Below are positions 34,845 to 46,700 of a stretch of DNA of 64,000 nucleotides, piece after piece (position 1 is the first letter of the stretch; every line of letters begins with the position of its first letter). Under the pieces are notes generated by a model that searched no databases, was not told the origin of the DNA, and saw only the letters and a list, made by a program, of their open reading frames with translations. The stretch comes from Malus domestica. Lineage: Eukaryota; Streptophyta; Magnoliopsida; Rosales; Rosaceae. The stretch covers positions 7,762,501 through 7,826,500 of the forward strand of contig NC_091675.1 in NCBI RefSeq assembly GCF_042453785.1, in the 5' to 3' direction. The position numbers and the translations under genes are program-made.

Positions 34845-35930
34845 CAAATGATTTCTTAAACCAAACACTAGTATTATCACTATTTTGTAAACTAGTACTG
34901 TGACTATTTCGTAAACTAAATACTGACTATTTCTTAAACCAAAAACTAACTATTTCGTAAACTAAATAGATTATTTCTTAAATTGAACATTGAATACTTC
35001 TTAAACCGAACACTATTTCTTAAACTAAACATTGACTACTTTTTAAACTGAACAATATTTCTTAAACTAAACACTAACTATTTCTTAAACGGAACACTAA
35101 TACTATCACTACTTCTTAAACTGAACACTGACTATTTCATAAATTGAACACTAACTATTTCTTAAACTGAACGCAAGTACTATTACTATTTCGTAAACTA
35201 AACACTGACTATTTCTTAAACTAAAAACCTTGTAAACTAAACACATTATTTCTTAAACCTAACACTAGTACTATCACTATTTCGTAAACTAAATAGACTA
35301 TTTATTAAACCAAGTAATAGTACTATCACTATTTTGTAAACTAAGCACTGACTATTTCTTAAACCAAACACTAGTATTATCATTATTTTGTAAACTAGTA
35401 CTGTGACTATTTCGTAAACTAAATACTGACTATTTCTTAAACCAAAAACTAACTATTTCGTAAACTAAATAGACTATTTCTTAAATTGAACATTGACGGC
35501 TTCTTAAACCGAACACTATTTCTTAAACTAAACATTGACTACTTTTTAAACTGAACAATATTTCTTAAACTAAACACTAACTATTTCTTAAACGGAACAC
35601 TAATACTATCACTGCTTCTTAAACTGAACACTGACTATTTCATAAATTGAACACTAACTATTTCTTAAACTGAACGCTAGTACTATTACTATTTCGTAAA
35701 CTAAACACTGACTATTTCTTAAACTAAAAACCTTGTAAACTAAACACATTATTTCTTAAACCTAACACTAGTACTATCACTATTTCGTAAACTAAATAGA
35801 CAATTTATTAAACCAAGTAATAGTACTATCACTATTTTGTAAACTAAGCATTGACTATTTCTTAAACCAAACACTAACTATTTTGTAAACTAAACACTGA
35901 CTATTTCTTAAACCAAAAACTAATTATTTC
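34845..35930. repeat. AT-rich minisatellite with 503-bp higher-order duplication
   Basis: Units of about 22-25 bp, of the type ACTATTTCTTAAACTAAACA, repeat more than 40 times with variants (TTTCGTAAACTAAA, TTTCATAAATTGAAC). The block starting CTAGTATTATCA at 34868 recurs at 35371, and the following variants line up in the same order, giving a 503-bp higher-order period present about twice. Confidence 0.9.
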
Positions 35931-36169
35931 CTACCTGATTTGGATGCCATTTAACATTACATGTTGAGTTGTTTATCAAGTTTCAAGTTACTAAATAGCT
36001 AGTCCACTTTTAGAATGTTTTTCTTCGAGTATTATGTGAACGTACATGGACATGTTTTTGTGGGTGAGAGTGCCTAATTGCCTTTTCTTTTCCTAGACTA
36101 TTTATTCTCTTGTAGACCTGGTTTTTCATGTATTTGGTGTTAGGATATATAATTAATAACAATTGCAAA

Positions 36170-36208
<39 letters not shown>

Positions 36209-36640
36209 GGTTAACCAACGATATAGGAGGGAGGATGGATGGGAGGGTGATTGTTCTTGTTTGCAGGGAGTCTCAGTGAATTGCGTCACAATTTTAAGTT
36301 TAGTTGGAAGGAAGGAATTGGATCTTGGGTTATAATAGTTTCTTACTTGTCACGTCACATATCTTGTTTACAGAAAATCCAATTTTCTAGATTTTCATGA
36401 ATTGATTTTTGTGTAATATGAGCTGGATTTTCATGAGCAGACTGCAATTTGACCACCTGTTTACTTAATAGAGGTTAAGCATGTAGAAAGAACAGGGCAA
36501 AGTATTTCTCTGTTTGATATCTATGTGATATGAGCTGGATTCCTCTTCAGCATGCAATTTGACCAAAATAACCAACACTATTTCTGAAAGAAAAGAAAAC
36601 ACACGGCAAAGTATTTCTCCGTTTGATATCTGTTCCATTT
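35931..36640. other. Spacer with GA microsatellite and short dispersed duplications
   Basis: A (GA)n tract lies at 36174-36205. The phrase TGTTTACTTAATAGAGG...AAGCATGTAGAAAG occurs at about 36460 and again at about 36906. The phrase GGCAAAGTATTTCTC...GTTTGATATCT occurs at about 36497 and 36605. These look like local segment duplications around the IMPDH fragment. Confidence 0.55.
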
Positions 36641-36642
36641 TA

Positions 36643-36870
36643 AGAGGTCATGAGCAGACTGCAATGAAGAAGCACCAAAATCTTGGAAACCTTGCTTCAC
36701 AGCTTGCACTGTGTATGGTATGAACTTCAAAATAGAACCTTTGTCTGCAACTGCCCTAACTACCCCCTGTACAATTTCCAGCTTAGCTGTATTGCCCAAG
36801 TACCTCTGATCGCTCCCTTTTGTCATTGCTTCAAGAGATTCCATGCCTCGACATTTTTTACTTGGCGACC
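36643..36870 (-). pseudogene. IMP dehydrogenase exon fragment
   Basis: The minus strand reads KKCRGMESLEAMTKGSDQRY, then LGNTAKLEIVQGVVRAVADK and SILKFIPYTVQAVKQGFQDF, then GASSLQSAHDLL. This is the C-terminal part of plant IMPDH, just after the catalytic flap. The match ends sharply after AHDLL, where the final segment ending in the family's SYEKKSF-type tail should follow, so it is an isolated exon copy. The fragment itself is open. Confidence 0.85.
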
Positions 36871-38230
36871 ATTCTAATACAAAACATGAAATCACTTGTA
36901 TCCAACTGTTTACTTAATAGAGGTTAAGCATGTAGAAAGCTAATCAACAATGACAAAGAAATAACAAACAACATGTTGAAAATCCAATGCAATTTATATA
37001 TACAACTTTTGCTTTTAGTTTAGAAATAAAGGAAGATGCACATCATTGGGTCGTAGATTAGATTAGCAAAGAGACCCTCTGTTCAAAATTAAAAAAATTC
37101 AACCAATTGCTTAATATATGGCAAAATATAGTTGCTCCAAAAATTCCACAATTAACTAGAACAAATTGAGGGACAAACTTTCAAAACGCAACAACTATTA
37201 CTATTGCTTCAAGGGAACGGGTTTCATGGAAGTGATCTAAAACCCACAAGCAATTCACACAGAAATCGATCTAATCACAAATATCAAACAATTACCACTA
37301 CCCAGTCCATCAATTCATCCATAAACGAACAAACAAAAAACCATAAAATTTTCAAAAACTTTCAGGAAACTAACATCTAAAGGAATCAGAATCAAATCGA
37401 ACAAATAGAATGACACGGGATTTAATTAAATAAATAATAGTCTGCAGCAAAGAGACAAAGATCTGACCGAACCTAGAACAAGCAGACGAGATCGACTGGA
37501 AGATTCAGGGGATTTATTTTCTAGCCAAATCGCAGCAAATCGAGCGCGGTGGGAGACTGCGACGGCGAGCGAGCTGGGATTTAATTAAGCAACTGTAATA
37601 TTTGCTTTTTCTGTTCTTTTGTTCACTTGAAATGTTGTACAGTTTTTTTACCAGAATTGGCTGACGGAATGGTTCCGTTAGGGGTAAGAATTGGAAAAAA
37701 AATTATTCCGTTTTGGGCTTTTAATTCAGCCCATGTGTTTTCAATGTTTGTGAGGTCTAACATAGATTAGTTGTGTCCTTATGATTAAATATGAAGCCCT
37801 TTTGGTTAAATAATAATATATGATGGTTTTTGGTTAAACTAAACTTAGCTCAAGCCCTTTTCATTAAAGCTCCCTTTAAATTTAGCACTTCATGATTTTC
37901 TCATTTCCAATAAAGTTATGTATTTCTAAAAAATGAATATAACAAGCATGGAAATATATTAAATTCATTCATAAGACTTGTTCTTACAAATCGACCATTA
38001 ATTATGAAAAGCTTTCGTAGGAATATAATTCATAAATTGCCCAAAAAAAAAATATAATCTCGTATCCTTCTCGACCCGTCCTTCCTTGAAACGAACACTA
38101 TTCTAAAAAATGTTCATACCACCACCATTTAGTAGTACGGTTTAATGATGTTCCTTTCTACTTGTAATTGAATGGATTTAGGTTCGATCGTTGTAACTTT
38201 TTATTGTTAAACCGTTGTGTGGCTCGAATA
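36871..38230. other. Intergenic region, nothing assignable
   Basis: AT-rich. A GC-richer stretch at 37440-37580 looks like a 5' leader (for the minus strand) but no coding start follows. The text at 37840-37885 (AGCCCTTTTCATTAAAGCTCCC) resembles the end of the repeat family noted at 42615. Confidence 0.35.
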
Positions 38231-38234
38231 AGCC

Positions 38235-39140
38235 AATTCATTTGGGACCCTACGAATCCACTCTTTTTCCTATTCAAAGAACAGCATGTGTTTTCACATC
38301 GAGAATTCATTGCAGATGAAGAGATGTCAACGGATATTCTTACTTCCCAAACAGATCTTCCTACATCTATATATAAACGCTAGTTTATCAAGGATACGCA
38401 AGGAAGGTACTTCGAATTATTAATTCCTCGCCATAGATGGTTTAGAACCAATAGTTCATTATCTAATGGATTTTTTTGTTCTAATACTCCATCCGAGAGT
38501 TATCAGTTCTTATCAAAGTTGTTCCTATCTAACGGGACGCTATTGGATCAAACGACAAAGACGTTGTTGAGAAAAATATGGCTTTTCCCAAATGAAATGA
38601 AAATTGGATTCATGTAACAAGAGAAAGGTTTCCCTTTTCTTTGCCGGAAAGATATGTGGCCATGAAAAAGGGACTAAGTGAAACATAATTGACTGGACAG
38701 TAGAGACAGCTGCATTTAGGAGTGATCTTTCCCTCTTCAACAAGAGGTGGTGATCTCACTTTCGAAAGATAGTCTTGACATGGCAGTATACACCTAGCTC
38801 CATAGCAGAGCTAGTCATTGGCTACTGGTTTCTTTCCTACTAGATTAGAGGCGGCCGAGAATGTTATGTCAGTGATCTCAGGTTAGTGAATCCTTTCTTC
38901 TATGATGAACTGTTGGCACCAGTCCTACATTTTGTCTCTGTGGACTGAGAAGAAATGGGGGCTCAATGGGAAGATGATTGTAACATGAGAGAAGCAAAGG
39001 GGTCAACCTCTTTCAAATATACAACATGGATTCTAGCAATATGTGTCCAATCATTGGAACATCTAGAAATATGTGTCCAATCATTGGAACATAACCGAGT
39101 ACTCATTCCAAATAAATTTAGAAAAGGATCCATTTATAAA
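38235..39140 (+). other. Nuclear plastid DNA insertion (ycf2 3' end and flank)
   Basis: Translation gives [13 protein letters not shown], then [26 protein letters not shown], then (after a stop) [34 protein letters not shown] and [17 protein letters not shown]. This is the C-terminus of plastid Ycf2 with an in-frame stop and substitutions. About 500 bp after the ycf2 stop also look like plastid inverted-repeat spacer (Ycf2-trnL side). It is therefore a degraded NUPT. The edges are approximate; the right edge lies near a short duplication (ATATGTGTCCAATCATTGG at about 39040 and 39070). Confidence 0.85.
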
Positions 39141-39509
39141 CCAGCGTTTATAAACTAAATGACATGTAAACTAAATGACTAAATTTTGTTCTATAAATGA
39201 CATGTAAGTTGCTAATTGGACTATTACTTAAGCATTGATAAAGGTGCTCATATCTTATCGGTGACACATAATTTAGTTTATAAATTTTGTTTACAAATTT
39301 AGTCTTCATAGCATTACTATTTAGAAAAACAAAACAAAAGTTGGAACCACAATTTTTATAGAACAAACATACAGATGGAGAGTTATTTTCATTTTCATCC
39401 TCACTTTTTTACTTTTTACATTTTAACCTAGAGAATCTTAGCTCATCCCATTCCCACTCATCCCTTGATGACACTTGTACCAAAGTTGTAATTTTAATGA
39501 TGTAAGTAC

Positions 39510-39748
39510 CTCCTACCGGAAAAGGATCCGGCAGAAAGGGATCCTCACTGTATAATTTTTCTTGGAATCCGGAGAATTTTGTGATCATAATCATTCATCG
39601 TATATCGTGCGGTTAGTTTCGTTAGGTATTATTTATATTTAATTTAAAATTTAAAATTTAAAATGATTTTTTACCGCACGATGAACGGTCATGATCATAA
39701 GATCTTCTGGATCCTCAGAAAAAGGATCCGGCGTCGATCCTTCCCCCC
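39510..39748. repeat. MITE related to the 9-bp-TSD MULE-type family
   Basis: It has imperfect inverted ends built on GGATCC ... GGATCCTCA and the same inner phrases as the element at 55814 (CATCGTA...GTGCGGT, ACCGCACGATGAACGG, CATGAT). The edges are approximate and no clean target-site duplication was found. Confidence 0.6.
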
Positions 39749-40190
39749 AACCAACTGTAAAAAGTCTCCAGAGATTCTGACTGGATCTTGAATTTGACAA
39801 TAAAGAGTGAAAAACTCGTCTCCCTGTCTGCCTCTAGGCTCTCCCCCTTCCTCTCCAGTTTCTTCCCATTGCTCGACCTTTCCTTTTCCAACCATATTTA
39901 CTTTTGGGTTATTTTTAGTTACGTGATTTAAAATTTGATTTATCTTGTTTATATTATTTTTCTTATAAAAAAATTAAATATGCTGATGTGGATTAAAAAA
40001 TATATTTTTAGAAGATTTATTTTTCGTTGCGCTCTTTGAAACTTGATTTCAATTCCACTTTGTTCCTTAAACTCAAAGTCGTTATTTTACTATCTGAAAC
40101 TTAATATTTGTTCCACTTCGGTTTGTTTATTTGTATTATGTTGATGCACAAAATCAGTGAGAATTTTAGTACAACAGAAAGTGTTAAGTT

Positions 40191-40799
40191 TGTGACCTTC
40201 GCTAGATTGCTCCGGCCACTAGTGTGGATAAGTATGTAAATGGATAGGGACAGGGAAGCAAACACAAGATGTATGTGGTTCACCCAGATTGGCTACGACA
40301 TCCACGGAGTAGAGGAGTTATCATTAATTATGAATGGTTTACACAAGTACATAGGTTCAAGCTCTCATTTAGTGAGTACTAGTGAATGATTTAGTACAAA
40401 TGACATTAGAAAATATTGTGAGAGAATAATCTCTATTTATAGAATAGAGTTTATAGTTTCATTCTGACATTGACACGTGTCGTGTTGTGATTGGCTTCTG
40501 ATGTTGACACGTGTTGTGTTATGATTGGCTTCTGATGTCGACACGTGTCGCGCTGTGATTGTGAGAGAATAATCTCTATTTATAGAATAGAGTTTCTAGT
40601 TTCATTATGACATTGACACGTGTCATGTTGTAATTGGCTTCTGATGTTGGCACGTGTCGCGTTATGATTGGCTTCTGATGTCGACACGTGTCGTGCTGTG
40701 ATTGGCCTCCTGGTTGGAGGGAAACTCTTATGGGTCCTTGACAGTATAACGTTGACCGGCGCTCGGTAATTTCGGGATTGGTTAAGTATGGTACAAACA
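40191..40799 (+). mobile_element. LTR (solo or fragment) with tandem G-box repeats
   Basis: The first 230 bp (TGTGACCTTCGCTAGATTGC onward) match the LTR of the derivative at 22248-26256, in opposite orientation. After that the two differ. Here a block of about 131 bp (from GTGAGAGAATAATCTC at 40431) is repeated at 40562. Each block contains three GACACGTGTCG-like palindromes, each followed by TGATTGGCTTCTGATGT. No internal region is attached, so it is a fossil LTR; the right edge is uncertain. Confidence 0.65.
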
Positions 40800-40948
40800 T
40801 ATTCCATTAAATTTACTTATATGAAATAATTAGGGTCCACTTAAGAATTACGTGGCACACATACAAAGCTCACATATCTAATTAAATAGTGCCACATAGA
40901 TTGAAACAAACAAAAAATAAACATCGTGTAACATATTAAAAAAAAAAT

Positions 40949-42280
40949 GGTAAAGTTCTGTTTACTACTCTTAAGTTTCGTGGTTTTAACATTTAGTACA
41001 TCAAGTTTTTTTCGTCCCAGAGTTATACCTAAAGTGTTAATTTTGGGACAGTCTCATACATCCGTTAGTCAAACTGTTAAGTTTGCCATTAACTGATGAC
41101 ATGACGTCCATGTGAACAATGACTGGGCGCCACATGTCATTAAAAAAAATAAAAAAAAATTTAAATAAAAGTAAAACATAAAAAAACCATAACCCTTTTT
41201 TTCCTTCCCACTTCGTCTTCCCCACTGGAAAAAGGGCATGTTTCTTTCTCTATCTCAGGTTTCTCTCTCCTCTCTCTCTCAGAGTCGTGGATGGCGATTG
41301 TGGGATCGAAGAAGGAGGCCGTCACAACGTGGTAGGCCTGCTGGTGGATCAGTTGGGAAGAGAGCCTACGCATCGTCTCTCTTCCTCCGCACCCAGTGCT
41401 CCCCTTCCCTCTTCGACTCTGCACATCCACCCTCTTCCTCCTCCTTTCTCCGCACCCAATGCTTCCCCTCCCTCTTCGACTCTTGCACTTCCACTATTTT
41501 CTCACCATCACAAAACTATTAAAAAAAACCTCATCCCAAACCATAAAAAATTAGAAACCCACGAAATTCAACATCAACAAATTCAAAAATTGAAAACCGA
41601 TGGTGAAAAATCTGGTGCGGGTTAATCCAAATCTGGGTTTGGTGTTGGATCACGATGGGTTCACTCCCCTGCATCTGGGTGTGATCAAGGAGGAAGCTAC
41701 GGTTGTGGCCGAGTCAGACCGGCGACGACTCGGATTTTGACTCAAGAAGGCTAGGATGGGTTGCACTTGTGTGTGAAGCATCACAAGCTGGAGGTGTGGA
41801 AGGTTTTGGTGGAATGTACAGGGAGAGGGAATTGAATGTGGGTGTGCGGAGTGGGTGTGCAGATGAGAGAAAGGGAGGGAGGGGATTGGGGGTTGAGGTA
41901 GGAGAGGTGTGAGAGATGGAGGGTTGGAGGGTGGGTGATGGGAGGGTTGGAGGGTGGGAAAGACGAATGGGTGGGTGATGGGAGGGTGGGATTTGGGAAG
42001 AAGGGTTTTTTTTTAATTATATTTATTTATTTATTATTATTATTATATTTTATTTTATAAATAATTTATTTTTAATTTCCACATGGATGACACATGATGC
42101 CCAATCATTGTCCACATGGGCGCTACGTCATTAGTTAACGGCAGACTTAACAGTTTGACTAACGGATGTATGAAACTGTCCCAAAATTAACACCTTAGAT
42201 ATGACTCTGAGATGAAAAAAACTTGATGTACTAAATGTTGAAAACTACGAAACTTGAAGGTAATAAATAGAGATTTACCC
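40949..42280. mobile_element. Long-TIR DNA transposon carrying a host ankyrin fragment (Pack-type)
   Basis: About 200 bp at each end are inverted copies. The left arm runs from GGTAAAG at 40949 to about 41145 and the right arm from about 42075 to 42280. Both contain TTTAGTACATCAAG, TTAATTTTGGGACAGT and CATCCGTTAGTCAAACTGTTA. Between the arms lie CT-rich, Pro/Ser-type sequence and an ankyrin-coding fragment (41600-41815). There is no transposase, so it is non-autonomous. The arms fit Mutator-like (Pack-MULE) elements. A target-site duplication cannot be settled because the flanks are A-rich. Confidence 0.75.
41600..41815 (+). pseudogene. Captured ankyrin-repeat (ACD6-like) fragment
   Basis: ATG 41600 reads MVKNLVRVNPNLGLVLDHDG then FTPLHLGVIKEE, an ankyrin repeat of the plant ACD6-like membrane ankyrin type. 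A second piece in another frame reads TQEG, a stop, then DGLHLCVKHHKLEVWKVLVE, the next ankyrin repeat. The fragment is frameshifted and truncated inside a long-TIR element. Confidence 0.75.
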
Positions 42281-42940
42281 TAAATAAAAAGTAAGAAAAA
42301 TAGCAAAAATAATTCATGGGTCTCATCCCTTCTTCCTCATCTCCACCCACTTTCTCATTAGTTTTATTGATGTTTTTCTGTTTTTTTTTTTACCGTGGGT
42401 TACTTAAAATTTGAATTTTAAGATATAAAGTGAAGACTTTTTATTTTAAGGAGGTAAAGCGGGAGTAAAATCGAGTTATAGTGAGCATAACTAAAAAATA
42501 AGCCTAAAACATTATTTAACGGAATACACATAAATAAGTCAAAGTGAGAGTGAATATTATATTTTTGGAGACAAAAGTGAGATCGAAATCGACTAGGGAA
42601 TGTAGCTAAAAATAAGGGTACTTTAACGAAAAACTTTCGGTATTGTTTATTTTAACAAAAAATCACAATTTTACACTAAAAAGTCAATCCTCATACTATT
42701 TACTCTTTATTTTATTTTTATTGTGTTTTCAAGCTTTTCATTAGTTTTCTTAAAAATAAGCTCTTATTTTGTTAATTCAAAAATTAGCAAAAATACAAAC
42801 GTAACCAAGCTGTTTGATTTACCAAAAATCGAAGACATTCGTTCCTCCCTCGCACGCTGACCTAAATAAAAACCCCCAAATTCCCAGTTTATTTTTTTGT
42901 TAATTTGAAAAAATTATTAATTCCTCAAATTTCAGCCCCA
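42281..42940. other. Intergenic region with a dispersed MITE-like repeat
   Basis: The stretch 42615-42760 (GTACTTTAACGAAAAAC ... TTTCATTAGTTTTCTT) matches the complement of 51395-51570, so it is a dispersed repeat present twice in opposite orientation. The rest is AT-rich spacer and the UBP26 upstream region. Confidence 0.6.
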
Positions 42941-43706
42941 AAGGTCCAAGCTTTCCTCTTCTTCTGCTCCTCAGCCTCAGAACCCAGGTACCCTTTTGAG
43001 ATTTTTCCCTCTATATATTTTTTTGGTGTTTAATTTTTTCTATTTTCTACTGCTTTAACATGCTTGAATTTTGATTTGATTACCTTTTTTTTGGTTCGAT
43101 CATGATTTTTTTTGTGGTTCTTATGGTTTCTAGGTTTTTTTTTTTCTCTTTCTGTTAATTTTTTTTTGCTTGTTTTTTGATTTCTTATGGATACTGCTGC
43201 CTGAAAATCATTGGTAGGAAGTCATTTTGTATTTTCATATGCTTTGAGAATGCATGGTGGAAGTCTTTGCATCTGGAATTTATTAGAATGCAAGCTTCTG
43301 TTTGTGACAACAAAAACACGAGAGTATCAGAAAGTGTATATAAAAAAAAAGCTTAAAAAGGAAGAAGATAAATATACATAAAGCCATTACCGCTCGAAAA
43401 TTAGTTTTGCGGGTGGCCTTTGAACTGTGTTAGGATCCCAATATCCCACATTGAAGATGTAGAACATGTTGGTTTAGTATGTGAGCTTTCGCCGGCACCC
43501 TTTTTGTGAATGCCAGTTTTGCAAGGGTACCGTTTGTACACTTTGACTTCATCCTATTGCAAAAAAGATGATTGCAGAATGATTATAGAGAGTATAATTT
43601 GTGATCTTCATTCCCGATTATCATGCACGTCCGCATATACTTTTTAGTATCCCTAAGAATTCATGTTCTGGGTACATGTCCATTGCAGGGTTGGTCGGTT
43701 TTTAAA

Positions 43707-46700
43707 ATGAGCCGACCAAGTACACGCAGTAAAAATAAAAGAAACAGACAAGGAGATAATGTTGACAACACTTCCGAAATATTGAGGTAGAAACGTTTTC
43801 CATTTTATGTTAAGAAGAGTTATCGGTTGCTTGATGTGCACCATTGTTATGTGGCTCATATTATGGTTGGTATTGTGTAGGAAAATACATGCAACAGGTG
43901 AAATTACAAATGAGGATATATATATGCTGTATAAAATTTCAAAGCCAGTTTGTCAGGGCTGCCGTGTGAATACTAAAGATAACCCAAATTGCTTTTGTGG
44001 GCTAATTCCACCTCCTAATGGAAGTAGGAAATCAGGCTTATGGCAGAAGACATCAGAGATTCTGCAAACTCTTGGCCCGGACCCTTCTCAGGACCTTCGT
44101 CCTTCTGCCGATTCTCCTGCAGGCCTCACAAATCTTGGTGCAACATGCTATGCTAATAGCATACTCCAATGTTTGTACATGAACAAGTCCTTCCGGGAAG
44201 GTATCTTCTTGGTTGAACCTGAGGTTTTGGAACAGCAGCCAGTGTTGAATCAACTTTCTCGGCTTTTTGCACAGTTGCATGCCAGTAAATTGGCTTTTAT
44301 AGACTCCTCTCCATTTGTAAAAACACTGGAGTTAGATAATGGAGTCCAGCAGGACAGTCATGAGTTTCTAACCTTACTTCTTTCTTTGCTTGAACGGTGT
44401 CTGAGCAACTCTAAAGTTTCAAAGGCAAAATCTATTGTTCAAGATCTTTTTCGTGGAAGTGTATCACATGTTACTAGGTAAAGACCGAACCTGATTGGAG
44501 TAGAATTATACTTCTTCGTATTAAGGCCTTTTACTTTGTGCTAGTATTGTTTCTGAAATCTTTCTTTATCTTTATGTTATTTACAATTGCATGAGCGTAG
44601 GTGCTCACAATGTGGGAAAGACTCTGAAGCTTCTTCAAACATGGAAGACTTCTATGAGCTGGAGTTGAATGTGAAGGGTTTGAAAAGTTTGGATGAGAGT
44701 TTAGATGATTACCTTAGTGTTGAAGAGCTTCACGGAGAGAATCAATATTTTTGTGAGTCGTGTAAAGCAAGAGTCGATGCTACTCGAAGCATCAAGTTGC
44801 ACACGCTGCCTGATGTTCTGAACTTTCAACTTAAGCGATGTGTTTTTCTTCCAAAGGTAGTTATGATATTATTGGTAATGCATACTTTTCACTTTGTAAT
44901 TATAATTATCAATGGTTGAAATCAAGAATGATTGCAAAAAAGTCATGTAAGCTCAGTTTTATATACCACACATGCTTGATTTTGGTGCAGAGTAGAGGTT
45001 GTGCTTTTGTTTGTTATATGGTTTAATGTTGATGTTGTCATTGATTTGTGGTTAATAATTATGTTGTTCTGTTTAATAATTTATTCTCTATTGATTTGTG
45101 TCAGTAGACGACAACCAAGAAGAAAATTACTTCCGCATTTAGTTTTCCTGGAGTACTTGATATGAGGAAGAGGCTATCTGAACCTTCTCAGGGTGAATCA
45201 ATGTATGACTTGTCAGCTGTGCTGATTCACAAGGGAACTGCAGTTAACAGTGGCCACTATGTAGCGCATGTCAAGGATGAGAAGACAGGGCAATGGTGGG
45301 AATTCGACGATGAGCAAGTCTCAAACTTGGGTTCTCATCCGTTTGGAGAAGGGACTTCAAGTTCCAATACCAAGCCTGTTAAACCCGAACCTGTTAATCC
45401 ATCTTGCACAGAACAAAAGAATGCTATTTCGAATGGTGATAATGTGGATGTCATTCACCAACAACTTTCAAAATCTATTACCAGTCATGTGGATACATTT
45501 TCATCTGGTGATGCATATATGCTGATGTATAATCTCAGGCGTACCCCGGAGGATGAAGAGAAAGGGTATGTGGAATGTAATGGCAATGATAGGAAGACAG
45601 AAGGTGATACTGTTTGTAGTTCTCTTCCATCTCATCTTTGTGATGAGATTGAAAGCTTTAATGCATCATATCTTGATGCTTGTGAGCAATACAAATTTAA
45701 GAAAGAAGAAGAGATGAATAATATCACAGAACGAAGACAGGAAGTGCGCTCAATTTTGTCTGAAGCTCCTGTTCAACAACTTGAGGAAACCTTTTTTTGG
45801 ATATCGACAGACTGGCTTCGTCAATGGGCTGATAGCATGATTTCACCGTAAGCATATGCTTGGTGTCTTTGCTTTAGTTCTTAACTTGATTTCTGCTGGA
45901 ACTACAATGTCAGGGTTTCACATTTTCTTTTTGGGCTTACATAGTAATCAGGGTTTCTGGTTCACATTTCCTTTTAGCCGACCGCACTTAGTGGGAAAAG
46001 GCTTTGTTGTTGTTGTTGTTGTGGCTTACATAGTAATCACTTGCAGTGCTCTTGACAACACATCCATCCAATGTTCGCATGGAAAAGTTCCACTTTCAAA
46101 GATTGGCTACATGAAACGGTTGTCAGTTAAAGCATGGACCAAGCTGTTCTTTAAGGTATTTGCATGCGATATTGGACTCGTTTAATTGTGTGAACTTTAT
46201 CTGTTGTTTATAATTACTTACCCAGAAATTTGCATCATGATGCTTATGTTATGAACCCTACTTACCATCAACTTCATACCTTCTGGCTCCAGATTAGTAC
46301 TTTGACTCATCTTTTTCTGGTTTTTCTTGTGTTGGAATTATCAAATGTTCTATTCTTTTTGCTTTTTGCTTTTATTTTATTTTGGCTTTTCTTTCCCCTT
46401 TTTAGTTTTATTCCGATGAAATGTATACTAGTTACTGATGATTTTTCTTTTCTAACTGAATGCTGGCTCAGTATAAAGGGGGGCCAGAACTGGCCAATGA
46501 TGACTACTGCATGGTTTGCCTTATTGATGGTGCTCGAAATGTAGTTTGTGCTGACAGCTATAGGGATAGAAGAATAGTAATGAAGCAAGTTGGCGAGGAT
46601 GCACTTGCAGGGAAGTGTTCAGATGGAATATATTATGTTTCTAAAGCATGGTATGATTGCAAACTATTTTGTTGCCTTTTATCCTTCCTCCAGACCTCTT

